Assembly (NCBI GenBank): GCA_021737145.1
Contig: JAIPEN010000001.1
Coordinates: 434,001 to 498,000, forward strand
Reading direction: 5' to 3'
Source: Desulfarculaceae bacterium
GTDB lineage: Bacteria > Desulfobacterota > Desulfarculia > Desulfarculales > Desulfarculaceae
DNA: 64,000 nt
This document shows, piece after piece, positions 41,091 to 49,779 of the stretch (position 1 is the stretch's first letter; every line of letters starts with the position of its first letter). Both the position numbers and the translations under genes were made by a program. The notes under the pieces are model-generated. The model was given only the letters and a program-made list of their open reading frames with translations, was not told the DNA's origin and made no database searches.

Positions 41091-43754
41091 ATGGCGCAAC
41101 GGCTTTCGCCCAAAACCACGGCCTGGCTCATCGCCGGGCTGGTGCTGCTGGCCGCGGCGGTGCGGGCCCTGTTCTTCGTCTACCCCACCCTGGACGCGGA
41201 TCAGGCGGTGGTGGGGCTCATGGGCATGGAGATCATGCAGGGCCATCTGCCCCTGATGTTCTGGGGCCAGGATTACGGCGGCAGCCTGGAGTCCATGGTG
41301 GCGGCCGGTTTCTTCGCCCTGTTCGGGGTGAGCCGCCAGAGCCTGTACCTCTCGCCCACCTTCATGTCCTTCTTTTACCTGTGGGCCGTTTATCTGCTGG
41401 GGCGCGATCTGTGGAGCCGCCGGGCCGGGCTCTGCGCCCTGTTCATCGCGGCCCTGGGCCCCTATTACCTGATCTGGCACTCGGTGCTGCCCCGGGCCAT
41501 TTACATCGACACCCTGGCCCTGGGGGCCTGGATGATGTGGCTCACCCTCAAGGCCCTGCGCCGGGGACCGGACTCCCCGCGCTACGCCTGGCTATGCGCG
41601 GGCTTCGGGCTCATGGCCGGCTTTGCCATCTGGTGCCACATGCTGGCCGTGTATTTCATCTTGCCCTGCGCCCTGCTGTGGTGGCGGCGGGACCCGCGCC
41701 TGGTCATCCGCCCGGCCTTCGGCCTGATGGTGGCCGGGTTTTTCCTGGGCAGCCTGCCCTTGTGGGTGCACAACCTGCTCACCGACTGGTCCACCTTTCA
41801 TTTCATGTTTCACCCCAAGCCCAAGGAGCCCTTTGGCCAGAGCGTGGGCTTCATCTGGCGCTACAGCCTGGAGGTGCTCATAGGGGCGCGCCAGTTCGCG
41901 GGCCGGAGCGACGGCCCATTGGTGCTGCCTTGGCTGGCCCAGGCGGTCAGCCTGCTGGTGGGCCTGGCCGGCATGGCCGCGCTGTGGGTTTGGGGCAAAA
42001 GCCTGCTGGCCCGCCTGGTTCGCCGCGACGGCGGCGACGGCTCGGAAATGCTGCTCCTGTTCACCCTCACCGTGGCCCTGGTCTTCGGGGCCATGGGCCT
42101 GTCTTCCTCGGGCACCCACCGCTATCTGGTGCCCCTGTACGCGGTATACCCCCTGCTCCTGGCCTGGGCCTTTGACCGGCTGCTGGCCCGGGGCGCTTGG
42201 GCGAAGGGGTTGGCCTGGGCCGGGCTGGGCGCGGTGGCCCTGCTGCTGGCGGCCGGAGTGTATCAGGTCTCGCCCCTGGGCGACCCCAAGCTAGCCCACC
42301 GCTATGAAAGCGACATGGAGAGAGCGCAGCGGCTCACCGACTTTTTGGCCTCGCACCATGTGACCCACGCCTATGTGCCCGAGTATTGGGTGGCCCCGGT
42401 GCTCACCTTTGACAGCGAGCAGCGGGTGGTCTACGTGGTCAGCCGCAAGGACCGCAACCCGGCCTTTGTGCGGGCCATGCTTCGGGCCAGACGCTTCGCG
42501 GTGATCATCCGGGGGGCGGGCGAGAGCAACCGCATGGCCGACACCCTGGCCGCCCTGGGGGCGCGGCCCCGGCGCAAGCAGGTGGGCGACTGGTCCGTGT
42601 TTTGGGACATCACCCCGCCGCCGGACGTGCCCCGCGCCCTGAGCCCCGTGGGCTGGCGCGTCACCGCCTCGCCCACGCCCCGGGCGGCCTGGCGGGCGTC
42701 GGATTACAACGCCTCTTTGGCCTGGTCCACTCCCAAGGGCCAGCATCCGGGCCAGTGGCTCCAGGTGGACCTGGGCCGGGTGGAGCCTCATGTCTGCTCT
42801 TTGCTGCTGTTCAACGGCATGGCCGAGAACGCCCCCCACCGCCTGGTGCTGAGGGGCAGCCGCGACGGCGAGGCCTGGGAAAAGTTGGCCGACGTGGATG
42901 GCCTGCCGGTGCCCTTTGCCTGGAGCGGCGAAAATCTGGTAGCCCTGCGCTGGAACAACTGGCAGGAGTTGCGTTTCGCGCCCCGGCCGCTGCGCTATCT
43001 TCGCCTGGAGCAGGCGGGCGAGCGGCCCAACTGGCACTGGTCGATGCGAGAGATGATGGTCGGCCAGGCAGGAGCCCCCCGGCCCCAGACCGAACAGGCC
43101 GGCGCCTGGCTGCGGGCCCGCCTGGGCCACGACACTCGGGTGTGGTGCGGACCGGCCCTGGCCGCCTGGCTGCCCGAGGGCATGCGCCCCCAGCCCAGCC
43201 GCCACCAGCATCCGGGCTGGCTGCCCCGCGCCTTGAAGGCCGCCTGGCTGCTGCCTTCAAACAAGCCGCTGTATGTCGCGGCCGAAGCGGGCCGGGCTCC
43301 CTACGCCGAGGCGGCCCTGTTGGCAGCGGGTTGGCGCCTAAGCCGCGAGGAGAGGCACGGCTACGTGCTGTTCCGGGCCACTCCGCCCCAGGCCCTTGCC
43401 CAGGGGGATGCGGAGGAGGTGGCCCTGCGAGCGGATGGCCAAAGCCTGCACACCGGGCTGCCCCAAGCGGTGGTCATCAGCGGAGTGGAGTTGTTGCCTC
43501 CGCCCGGCGCGGTCCTGAGCTGGGCCGGCCTGCGCCTGGAGCTGGCCAATACCAACGGCGAGTTCGCGCCCGCGCCCACCCAGGGCCTCTGGCCGCCGCG
43601 CCTGTTCTGGAGCGGGCTGTTGCCCATGGCCGCGCGTCCCGCCCCGGCCCGGCTGGACCTGGCACGGCCCGTGGAGGCCGCGCGCCTGGGCCTGTCCCGG
43701 CAGGGCGCTCCCTTGCCCCCGGACCTGCGTCTCAAGCTTTATCTGAAAAAGTAG
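41091..43754 (+). CDS. Polytopic GT-C-like glycosyltransferase with F5/8-type C domain
   Basis: An 887-residue membrane protein. About ten helices precede a large soluble C-terminal part. The first periplasmic loop holds acidic residues (YPTLDADQAVVGLMGMEIMQ and GQDYGGSLES), as in dolichyl- or undecaprenyl-phosphate-sugar-dependent GT-C enzymes. Residues about 525-660 resemble a discoidin/F5/8-type carbohydrate-binding domain (QWLQVDLGRVEPHVCSLLL, LRYLRLEQAG). A further 220 residues end in a beta-rich segment. It is co-oriented and nearly contiguous with the preceding paralogue-like gene, so the pair may decorate a lipid or cell-surface glycan. Its stop faces that of the carboxypeptidase gene. 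Confidence 0.72.
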   Translation: MAQRLSPKTTAWLIAGLVLLAAAVRALFFVYPTLDADQAVVGLMGMEIMQGHLPLMFWGQDYGGSLESMVAAGFFALFGVSRQSLYLSPTFMSFFYLWAVYLLGRDLWSRRAGLCALFIAALGPYYLIWHSVLPRAIYIDTLALGAWMMWLTLKALRRGPDSPRYAWLCAGFGLMAGFAIWCHMLAVYFILPCALLWWRRDPRLVIRPAFGLMVAGFFLGSLPLWVHNLLTDWSTFHFMFHPKPKEPFGQSVGFIWRYSLEVLIGARQFAGRSDGPLVLPWLAQAVSLLVGLAGMAALWVWGKSLLARLVRRDGGDGSEMLLLFTLTVALVFGAMGLSSSGTHRYLVPLYAVYPLLLAWAFDRLLARGAWAKGLAWAGLGAVALLLAAGVYQVSPLGDPKLAHRYESDMERAQRLTDFLASHHVTHAYVPEYWVAPVLTFDSEQRVVYVVSRKDRNPAFVRAMLRARRFAVIIRGAGESNRMADTLAALGARPRRKQVGDWSVFWDITPPPDVPRALSPVGWRVTASPTPRAAWRASDYNASLAWSTPKGQHPGQWLQVDLGRVEPHVCSLLLFNGMAENAPHRLVLRGSRDGEAWEKLADVDGLPVPFAWSGENLVALRWNNWQELRFAPRPLRYLRLEQAGERPNWHWSMREMMVGQAGAPRPQTEQAGAWLRARLGHDTRVWCGPALAAWLPEGMRPQPSRHQHPGWLPRALKAAWLLPSNKPLYVAAEAGRAPYAEAALLAAGWRLSREERHGYVLFRATPPQALAQGDAEEVALRADGQSLHTGLPQAVVISGVELLPPPGAVLSWAGLRLELANTNGEFAPAPTQGLWPPRLFWSGLLPMAARPAPARLDLARPVEAARLGLSRQGAPLPPDLRLKLYLKK

Positions 43755-43759
43755 GCGGC

Positions 43760-45010
43760 TCAGCGGCCCAGCAGTGGCCGCAGGAAGCCCTTGACCGGGC
43801 CCTCCCACAGGGCCTCGGACACGGCGCGCAGCTTGCGCAGCGGGTCGCGGGGCTGAGCGCCCCAGGGCCGGGCCAAAACCTGGTCGCGGCGAATGAGGTC
43901 CGCGTCCAGCATGGCCTGCACGCAACGGCTCACCACCTGGCACCCGTGCTCCCGGCAGGCGGGCACGCCCTGAGCCAGGTGCAGGTGGTACTTGGCAAAG
44001 GTGACCGTGTTGTAGCGGGTGGTGAGGCGGGCCTGCAGGGTGCTGCGGGCCAGGGGCGAGGCCCCGCGCATGCACCCGCCGCCGGTGAGCTCCAGCAGGC
44101 GCGTCTCCATGTCCTGGGCCAGGCCGCGCACCGTATCGCCCCGATAGAACCACAGGGGTTTGAGATATGGGCCCGCCTGCTTGGCCGCGCCCTGGAAGGT
44201 GTAGGCGTGGAAGTCGAAGTACAGGGACGGTTGCAGTCGCTTGGCTAGGGCCCACAGGGCGGCGGCCTCGGGAATGCGTTCCTCTTGTTTGGGCTGGAAC
44301 TCCCAATAAAAATTCACCCCAGCCGCGTTGTGCCCCTGGGCGCCCAGGAAGAAGCCGTCCGGGTTGGCCACCGGCGCCAGGCAGAAAGAGAGCTTTTGGC
44401 GCGCCTCGGCCGCCTGGTCCGAGGCCAGCCAGGCCATGACCGCCTCGCTGGCCAGGGTGTCGGGCTCGGGCGGATGGAAGCCCGAGGTGATGAAAACGCA
44501 GGCCTGGCGCGGGCCTTGGGCCGCGGGATAGTAATAGGCGGTCAGGTCGCGGCCTTGCAGGCTTTGGCCGTACACCCCGCGCCGGGCCCCTCCTTGCGCG
44601 GCCAAATCATCCAGCCCGGCCAGGAGCGCCTCCGGCCTCCGGGGGAAGGTGTTGGCCAGATACAGCTCTCCGTGCGGAGGCAGGGTGGGTTGCAGCCAGG
44701 TGCGCCGCGCCCCGTCGCCCCGGGCCGGAAAGACGGCGGGAGCGAAGTCTTGGTCCAACGCGGGCGTGGCATAGACCAGGGGCGTCTGCTCCAGGCCGTC
44801 CGGGCCCTCGCATTCCAGGCAGACCTCCACGCTCAGCGGCGCGTCGCCAAGGTTCCGCAGTCCGAAGATGAAGTGGTAGTTGTAATCGTGGGTGGACCCG
44901 TCGGCCCGGGTGATGGGATCGCGGCGCACCTTGGCCAAAACGCGGTTGCCCCGCACCGATCCACCGCCCAGGTTGGCCCCGTCGAAATCTGTGATGAGCT
45001 CCAGCACCAT
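43760..45010 (-). CDS. M14-like zinc carboxypeptidase protein, possibly inactive
   Basis: A 416-residue protein without a signal peptide. An N-terminal beta domain (about 1-120) precedes an M14 peptidase fold, as in the cytosolic carboxypeptidase group. Zinc ligands are in place: His179 and Glu182 (GFHPPEPD) and His268 (FDFHAY). ANPDG is conserved as well. In the strand where the general-base Glu is expected (FTFE-type), the protein reads NTVTFAKYHLH, with Ala. So catalytic activity is doubtful unless another Glu takes over. It is the last gene of the nonulosonate operon, five bases after NeuC, so it may act on a glycan-peptide or amide-linked sugar. Confidence 0.7.
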   Translation of the reverse strand: MVLELITDFDGANLGGGSVRGNRVLAKVRRDPITRADGSTHDYNYHFIFGLRNLGDAPLSVEVCLECEGPDGLEQTPLVYATPALDQDFAPAVFPARGDGARRTWLQPTLPPHGELYLANTFPRRPEALLAGLDDLAAQGGARRGVYGQSLQGRDLTAYYYPAAQGPRQACVFITSGFHPPEPDTLASEAVMAWLASDQAAEARQKLSFCLAPVANPDGFFLGAQGHNAAGVNFYWEFQPKQEERIPEAAALWALAKRLQPSLYFDFHAYTFQGAAKQAGPYLKPLWFYRGDTVRGLAQDMETRLLELTGGGCMRGASPLARSTLQARLTTRYNTVTFAKYHLHLAQGVPACREHGCQVVSRCVQAMLDADLIRRDQVLARPWGAQPRDPLRKLRAVSEALWEGPVKGFLRPLLGR

Positions 45011-45015
45011 GAACC

Positions 45016-46203
45016 TCAGTAGGTCATCTTCTTTTGAATGAGCTTGGGGTTCAGATCAACCGTGGCCAGCACCCGGGCGATCTTGGCCCCGGCATCGCCT
45101 TTGCCATAAGGGTTGTCCACTTGCTTGCACAGGGCGCGGAAGCTCTCGTCGAACAGGGCCTTGCGGCAGGCGGCCTCGATGGCCTCGGCGTCATAGGGCG
45201 CATCGATCACGTTGGCCGCGCGCAAGCGCCCCTGCTGGCGGGAGCCGATGTTCACCGCCGGGCAGCCCAAGGCCGGGGTCTCCTTGATGCCGCTGGAGGA
45301 GTTGCCCACGCAGGCACCCACCCCCTCGCGGCCGCACAGGGCCAGCATGCCGTGGTAGTTGTAGCGCCCCAGGCTGTTGTGCAACTGCACGTTGGGCACG
45401 CCGGTGGCGGCCCACTGTTTCAGCGCGGCTATGATGCGCTGGCCGCCCGCGTCGTTGTTGGGGAAGGTGGCCACCACCTGCACCCCGTCGCGGGCCAGGG
45501 CCTCCAGGGCCTTGAGGGACGGGGCCAGCTGGGCCTCGGCCTGGTCGAACTCGGTGGTCACCGAGTGCTGGGTGAACACGATCACCGGCCGGTCCAGGTC
45601 CAGGCCGTAGCGCTGGGCCAGCTCGGCCGGAGTGGCCAGGTCGCCCCGGGCGATGAGGTCGATGGCCGGGAAGCCCACGTCGTGCACCCGCCAGGGCTCC
45701 TCGCCCAGCTTCATGACCCGCTCGGCCGCCGCCGCGTTGGTGGTGAAGTGCAGATGGGCCAGCTTGGTCATGGCGTGGCGCACCATGTCGTCCAGGGCCC
45801 CGCCCTCGGTGATGTCGCCGCCCTCTATGTGGGCCACCGGCAGGCCCATCTGGCTGCCGGTGATCACTGCGGCGAATCCCTCGAAGCGGTCGGCGTAGAC
45901 CACCAGCACGTCTGGCTGGAGCTCGGCCAGTATCTTGCTCAGGTTGATCACCCCGGTGCCGATGGCCTGGGCCGTTCCGACCAGGTCGTCCTGGGGCAGG
46001 TCGATCTTCACCTCCGCGTGCACCGAGAAGCCATCGGCCGCGATCTCGCCCTTGGTCTTGCCGAAGTCCTCGTTGAGGTGGGCCCCGCCCACCAGCAGAT
46101 AAGGCTCCAGGCCGGGATGCTCGCTCACCGCCTGAATGATGGGCTTTTGCAGGCCATACTCGGCCCGGTTGCCGGTGAAGATGGCGATCTTGCGCTTAGT
46201 CAC
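45016..46203 (-). CDS. legG: Hydrolysing UDP/GDP-sugar 2-epimerase (NeuC/LegG family)
   Basis: A 395-residue GT-B-fold enzyme of the NeuC family. Motifs include FTGNRAEYGLQKPII, VYADRFEGFAAV, AHIEGGDITEGGALDDMVRHA and NSSSGIKETPALGCPAVNIG. NeuC makes ManNAc from UDP-GlcNAc. LegG performs the same hydrolysing 2-epimerisation on a diacetamido-sugar nucleotide on the way to legionaminic acid. The company of LegB-, LegI- and PtmE-like genes favours LegG. It overlaps the SDR gene upstream by eight bases. Confidence 0.88.
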   Translation of the reverse strand: MTKRKIAIFTGNRAEYGLQKPIIQAVSEHPGLEPYLLVGGAHLNEDFGKTKGEIAADGFSVHAEVKIDLPQDDLVGTAQAIGTGVINLSKILAELQPDVLVVYADRFEGFAAVITGSQMGLPVAHIEGGDITEGGALDDMVRHAMTKLAHLHFTTNAAAAERVMKLGEEPWRVHDVGFPAIDLIARGDLATPAELAQRYGLDLDRPVIVFTQHSVTTEFDQAEAQLAPSLKALEALARDGVQVVATFPNNDAGGQRIIAALKQWAATGVPNVQLHNSLGRYNYHGMLALCGREGVGACVGNSSSGIKETPALGCPAVNIGSRQQGRLRAANVIDAPYDAEAIEAACRKALFDESFRALCKQVDNPYGKGDAGAKIARVLATVDLNPKLIQKKMTY

Positions 46204-47152
46204 TTAGGCCGGTCCTTTCCCGCCAAACCCGCTCCAGGCCGGTGGGCAGATCAATCTCCGGGGTCCAGCCGGTTAGCTGATGCAAACGGCGGTTGGCCAG
46301 CACCAGGCGGTAGCCGAAACCGGCCTGCTTTTCGTCGTCCGGCGGCAGCTCCAGCCCGGCCAGCCGGGCGATGATGCGCGCCGCCTGGGCCACCCGCCAG
46401 CCTTTGCCGGTGGAGAGGTTGGTGCGGCGGCAGCCGCCGGGATGCTCCAGCGCGGCCAGGCGCATGAGCCCCGCGACCACGTCGTCCACATGGATGAAGT
46501 CCAGCTCCTCGCCGGGCCGCCGCATGGTCGGGCTTTGCCCGGAGCGCGCCTTGTCCATTATCTCCACGATCACGCTTTGCGGATGGGCGTCCGGGCCGTA
46601 CACCTGGCTCAGGCGAGCTATGTCCACCTCGACGCCTGTCTTATCGGACAGGGAGGCCAGACCCTCTTCGGCCGCAAGCTTGGCCGTGGTGTAGGGGCTG
46701 CATTCCGTGGCCACCGGGTCGTCCTCGCCCAGGTCCCGGCCGTCCTCAAAGGGCTGATAGACCAGGATGCTGGAAGTGAAGACCAGACGGCCTCCTCCAC
46801 GCGCCGCCCAGGCGTCGCCCACCACCAGGGCCATGTTCCCGTTGACCGCCCTGGCCTGCTCCGGGTTCTGGGAGCATTCCACGGGCATGCTCATGGCCGC
46901 CAGATGGAACAGAACCGCCGAGGCCGGATCGCCGGGCAGATCGGCCAGGGCCGCCTCCGCGCCGGCGGGGGTCAGCAGGTCGGCCTGTTGCCAAACCACC
47001 CCGGCGGGCAGCCCCTCCCAGGCCGGGGCCAGGTCCAGGGCCAGCACCCGCGCCCCGGCCTGGGCCAGGGCGGGGATGAGGTGGCGTCCCAAAAAGCCCG
47101 CCGCGCCGGTGATCACCACCGGCCTATCCCGCCAGCTAGAAGTCAACGACAT
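46196..47152 (-). CDS. NAD-dependent epimerase/dehydratase (extended SDR)
   Basis: A 318-residue extended SDR. The Rossmann start is VVITGAAGFLGRHLIPAL; catalytic motifs are TSSILVY and YTTAK, and a typical substrate-half segment DFIHVDDVVAGL follows. It would oxidise or epimerise a sugar nucleotide. It is lodged between NeuB/LegI and NeuC/LegG, overlapping both (17 and 8 bases), so it belongs to the nonulosonate route. It is not a step in the textbook CMP-legionaminic pathway, so it may modify a side sugar or replace a missing enzyme. Confidence 0.85.
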   Translation of the reverse strand: MSLTSSWRDRPVVITGAAGFLGRHLIPALAQAGARVLALDLAPAWEGLPAGVVWQQADLLTPAGAEAALADLPGDPASAVLFHLAAMSMPVECSQNPEQARAVNGNMALVVGDAWAARGGGRLVFTSSILVYQPFEDGRDLGEDDPVATECSPYTTAKLAAEEGLASLSDKTGVEVDIARLSQVYGPDAHPQSVIVEIMDKARSGQSPTMRRPGEELDFIHVDDVVAGLMRLAALEHPGGCRRTNLSTGKGWRVAQAARIIARLAGLELPPDDEKQAGFGYRLVLANRRLHQLTGWTPEIDLPTGLERVWRERTGLSD

Positions 47153-48173
47153 CCTCGGGCGCGATCTGCTGGTCTTCGGCGATTTCGCGGGTGGCCCGCT
47201 TGCCCAGCACCCGCTCCAGCTCCGGGGCCAGGATGGGCCCGGTGCCCGGCCGCTTGACCCAGGTGTTGGCGTGGCTGAAGGTCTCGCCCGCCTTGATGGG
47301 CGCGATGCTCACCACCGAGGCGTAGGCAAAGTCGATCACCGGCTTTTCTTCAACCAGGATGCCCTTGCCGCCGCCGGCCGCCTGCCACACCGCCCGGGAG
47401 CCGGCGACCAGGTCGGCCAGCTCCTGGGGCTCGATGGAAATGCCGGTGTCCGGGCCGGGCCAGTTTCGGCTGATGGTGAAGTGCTTCTCCAGCACGCAGG
47501 CCCCCAGGGCCACCGCGCCCAAACAGGCCCAGATGCCCAGGCTGTGGTCGCTGAAGCCCACGGGCAGGCCGAAGGCGTCGATCATCTGGGCAATGGCCCC
47601 CAGGCGCACCTTCTCGTACGGCGTGGGGTACAGGGAGGTGCAGTGCATGAGCATCAGGGGCGCGCCGGCCGCCTGGATCACGTCCACCGAGCGGCGCACC
47701 GACTCCAGGTCGTTCATGCCGGTGGAGAGAATCATGGGCTTGCCAAAGGAGGCGATGTGTTTCAGCAGAGGCAGGTTGTTGCACTCGCCCGAGCCGATCT
47801 TGAAGGCGGGCACTCCCATGTCCTCCAGGCGGTCGGCCGCCTCGCGGGAAAAGGGGGTGCTCAGGTAGAGGATGCCCTGCTCGCCGCAGTGGGCCTGCAC
47901 CCGGCGTTCTTCGTCCTCGCTCAGCTCGCAGCGCTTGATGATGTCCCACAGCTTCTCGGAGCTGATCTCGCCGGGGGTCATGTCCGTGGGGATCATCTCG
48001 GCCTCGGTGATGTGGCACTGGAACTTGATCACCTCGGCCCCGGCTTGCTTGGCCGCGTCCACCAGGGCGATGGCCTTGTCAAAGTCGCCCTCATGGTTGA
48101 TGCCCGCCTCGGCCATGACCAGGGGCGGGTGCTGTGGCCCTATCTTGCGCCCGGCCAGCTCGAACTCACTCAT
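47136..48173 (-). CDS. legI: Nonulosonic acid synthase (NeuB/LegI family)
   Basis: A 345-residue enzyme that condenses an N-acyl hexosamine with phosphoenolpyruvate to give a sialic-acid-like nonulosonate. The NeuB TIM barrel has MAEAGINHEGDFDKAI, KFQCHITEAEMIP, KIGSGECNNLPLL and GFSDHSLG. The C-terminal SAF (antifreeze-like) domain follows (about 285-345, SVVSIAPIKAGE). AGGAGA lies six bases before the ATG. The neighbours (LegB-, PtmE- and LegG-like) favour legionaminic over neuraminic acid, but the sequence alone cannot settle it. Confidence 0.93.
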   Translation of the reverse strand: MSEFELAGRKIGPQHPPLVMAEAGINHEGDFDKAIALVDAAKQAGAEVIKFQCHITEAEMIPTDMTPGEISSEKLWDIIKRCELSEDEERRVQAHCGEQGILYLSTPFSREAADRLEDMGVPAFKIGSGECNNLPLLKHIASFGKPMILSTGMNDLESVRRSVDVIQAAGAPLMLMHCTSLYPTPYEKVRLGAIAQMIDAFGLPVGFSDHSLGIWACLGAVALGACVLEKHFTISRNWPGPDTGISIEPQELADLVAGSRAVWQAAGGGKGILVEEKPVIDFAYASVVSIAPIKAGETFSHANTWVKRPGTGPILAPELERVLGKRATREIAEDQQIAPEDVVDF

Positions 48174-48215
48174 GGCACATCTCCTATGGCCCGCTATCCA
48201 GCAGGCGGAAAGCTC

Positions 48216-49778
48216 CTACTCAGCCGGGCCCAGCTCATTAGCCCGGCGCGGCAGATAGGCCCCCAGGGCGCTGAGTTGCTCCCGGCGCCGCGCCTGGCGG
48301 TCGTCGCCCTGCGCGCCCACCACGTGCACCCCCTGGCGCCCCAGCATGAGCGAGTACCAGTCCAGGGGCAAGGAGGCGTCCATCATGGCCCCCAGATAGG
48401 CCAGCAGGGCTGCCTCGTCGTGGCGGTGCCCGGCCAGAAGCCCGGCCACCTGCGCGCTCAACTCCAATGGCCGGTCCGCCTGGCGCAGCATGGAATCGGG
48501 AAGGCAGTTGAAGGGCGCGTTGCCCAGGGTGATCACCGGCTTTTGCAAAAGCAGGGCCTCGAAACCCACGCTGCCCGCGATCACCGCGCACAGGGCCGCC
48601 CGCTCCAGGTAGCGCCGCGCGTCCACGTCCGGCGGGGCCAGCACCAGGTTGGGTATGGCCCGAAGCTTGGCGTAATAGCCCGGCTTGCGCGTGCCCACCC
48701 CACCCGGATGCTCCTTGACCACCAGGGGCATGCCCAGGGGCAGGCTGGCCGCGATGAGGCGGCAGGCCTCGATCTGGTTCAGGTAGGGCCGGGAGTAGAC
48801 CAGCAGGGTGACCTCGGGCTCCTTGTGCAGAGGGAAGAAGGCGAAGCCGTTTTCCGGCAAATCCTCGGGCCGGGCATAGGCCCCGCGCAGCTTGCAATCC
48901 AGCATGCGGGCCCGCAGGGGTTTGACCACCCGGCGGTACCAGGTCTGGCTGGCCAGGGGGGGCACCGAAGGATCGGCTTGGTACTTGGCCTGGTAGTCGC
49001 GCCACTGCCCCCAGGCCCGTCCCAGGCGCTCTTTGATACCCGGCTGCGCCCCAGCGCCCAGGGCCTGCTCCATGGGCTTGGCCGAAGGCGGGATCACCCC
49101 TTCGTAGCGGGCGCTGCCGCCCCGGGCCTGGTCCAGATAGGCCGCGGCCTCGGGCTCGTGGCCTCCGGCGGCCAAGCGGCGCTCATACTCGGCCCACAGC
49201 CACCCGCTAGGCTCCAGGGGGCTTTCGCCGGCGTAAAAGTAGTTCTGGATGCGGGTGGGCCGGAGGTTCAGGTAAGGGATGCCGCGCGCGGCGGCCACCC
49301 GCCAGCCCAGGTAATCGGCCGCGGTCACGCAGATAAAGCTCACCACCATGTCGGGCCGCAGCTCGTCGCACAGCCTCTCCAGGCCCGTGGCGGTCTGTTG
49401 CAAGATGGAGAGCATCTGCTCGTGAGACCAGCGGGGCGCGTAGTCCTGGGTGAAAACCGCCTTGGGGCCCAGGTAGATGCGCCGGTCGGCCACCATGGCG
49501 TCCCACAGATGGGGCGCGCCCAGGCGCTGTTCCAGCCCGGCCAGCACGGTGGGGTCGGCCGCCTGGCTCAGGGCGGCCTGGTAGAGCTCCCATTCCTTGA
49601 GCACCGGCCAATCAAGCCCCGCGAACTCGGGGTGCGCGGGCAGGAAGCTCTCCTGAAAGTGGCGCGAGTCGGTGACGAAAAAGCCCGCCCGCTCCAAACC
49701 CTGCTCAGCGGCCATGGTCTGGGCCAGGCGGTAAAAGGTGTCCAGGGAGCTGCCCTGGGTGAGGAAGAGCACCCGCAT
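48216..49778 (-). CDS. Capsule-type GT-B glycosyltransferase
   Basis: A 520-residue cytoplasmic protein of the capsule polysaccharide biosynthesis/glycosyltransferase type. The N-terminal half holds MRVLFLTQGSSLDTFYRLAQ. The C-terminal half has the family-like FFPLHKEPEVTLLVYSRPYL, VVKEHPGGVGTRKPGYY and a GSVGFEALLLQKPVITLG acceptor-site segment resembling KpsS/LipB and CDP-glycerol transferases. It starts one base after the LegB-like stop (TAGAATG). It may transfer the nonulosonate or another residue onto a surface glycan; donor specificity is unknown. Confidence 0.75.
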   Translation of the reverse strand: MRVLFLTQGSSLDTFYRLAQTMAAEQGLERAGFFVTDSRHFQESFLPAHPEFAGLDWPVLKEWELYQAALSQAADPTVLAGLEQRLGAPHLWDAMVADRRIYLGPKAVFTQDYAPRWSHEQMLSILQQTATGLERLCDELRPDMVVSFICVTAADYLGWRVAAARGIPYLNLRPTRIQNYFYAGESPLEPSGWLWAEYERRLAAGGHEPEAAAYLDQARGGSARYEGVIPPSAKPMEQALGAGAQPGIKERLGRAWGQWRDYQAKYQADPSVPPLASQTWYRRVVKPLRARMLDCKLRGAYARPEDLPENGFAFFPLHKEPEVTLLVYSRPYLNQIEACRLIAASLPLGMPLVVKEHPGGVGTRKPGYYAKLRAIPNLVLAPPDVDARRYLERAALCAVIAGSVGFEALLLQKPVITLGNAPFNCLPDSMLRQADRPLELSAQVAGLLAGHRHDEAALLAYLGAMMDASLPLDWYSLMLGRQGVHVVGAQGDDRQARRREQLSALGAYLPRRANELGPAE

Positions 49779-49779
49779 T

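Noticed and set aside
39485-42175. A long same-strand alternative frame across the two GT-C genes
   Set aside because: Pro/Gly/Ala/Arg-rich composition, and it crosses the junction of two genes that have clear transmembrane patterns.
47136-48173. Neuraminic or pseudaminic acid synthase naming for the NeuB-family gene
   Set aside because: PtmE- and LegB-like neighbours favour the legionaminate branch; PseB/PseC-type genes are not seen. The exact product remains open.
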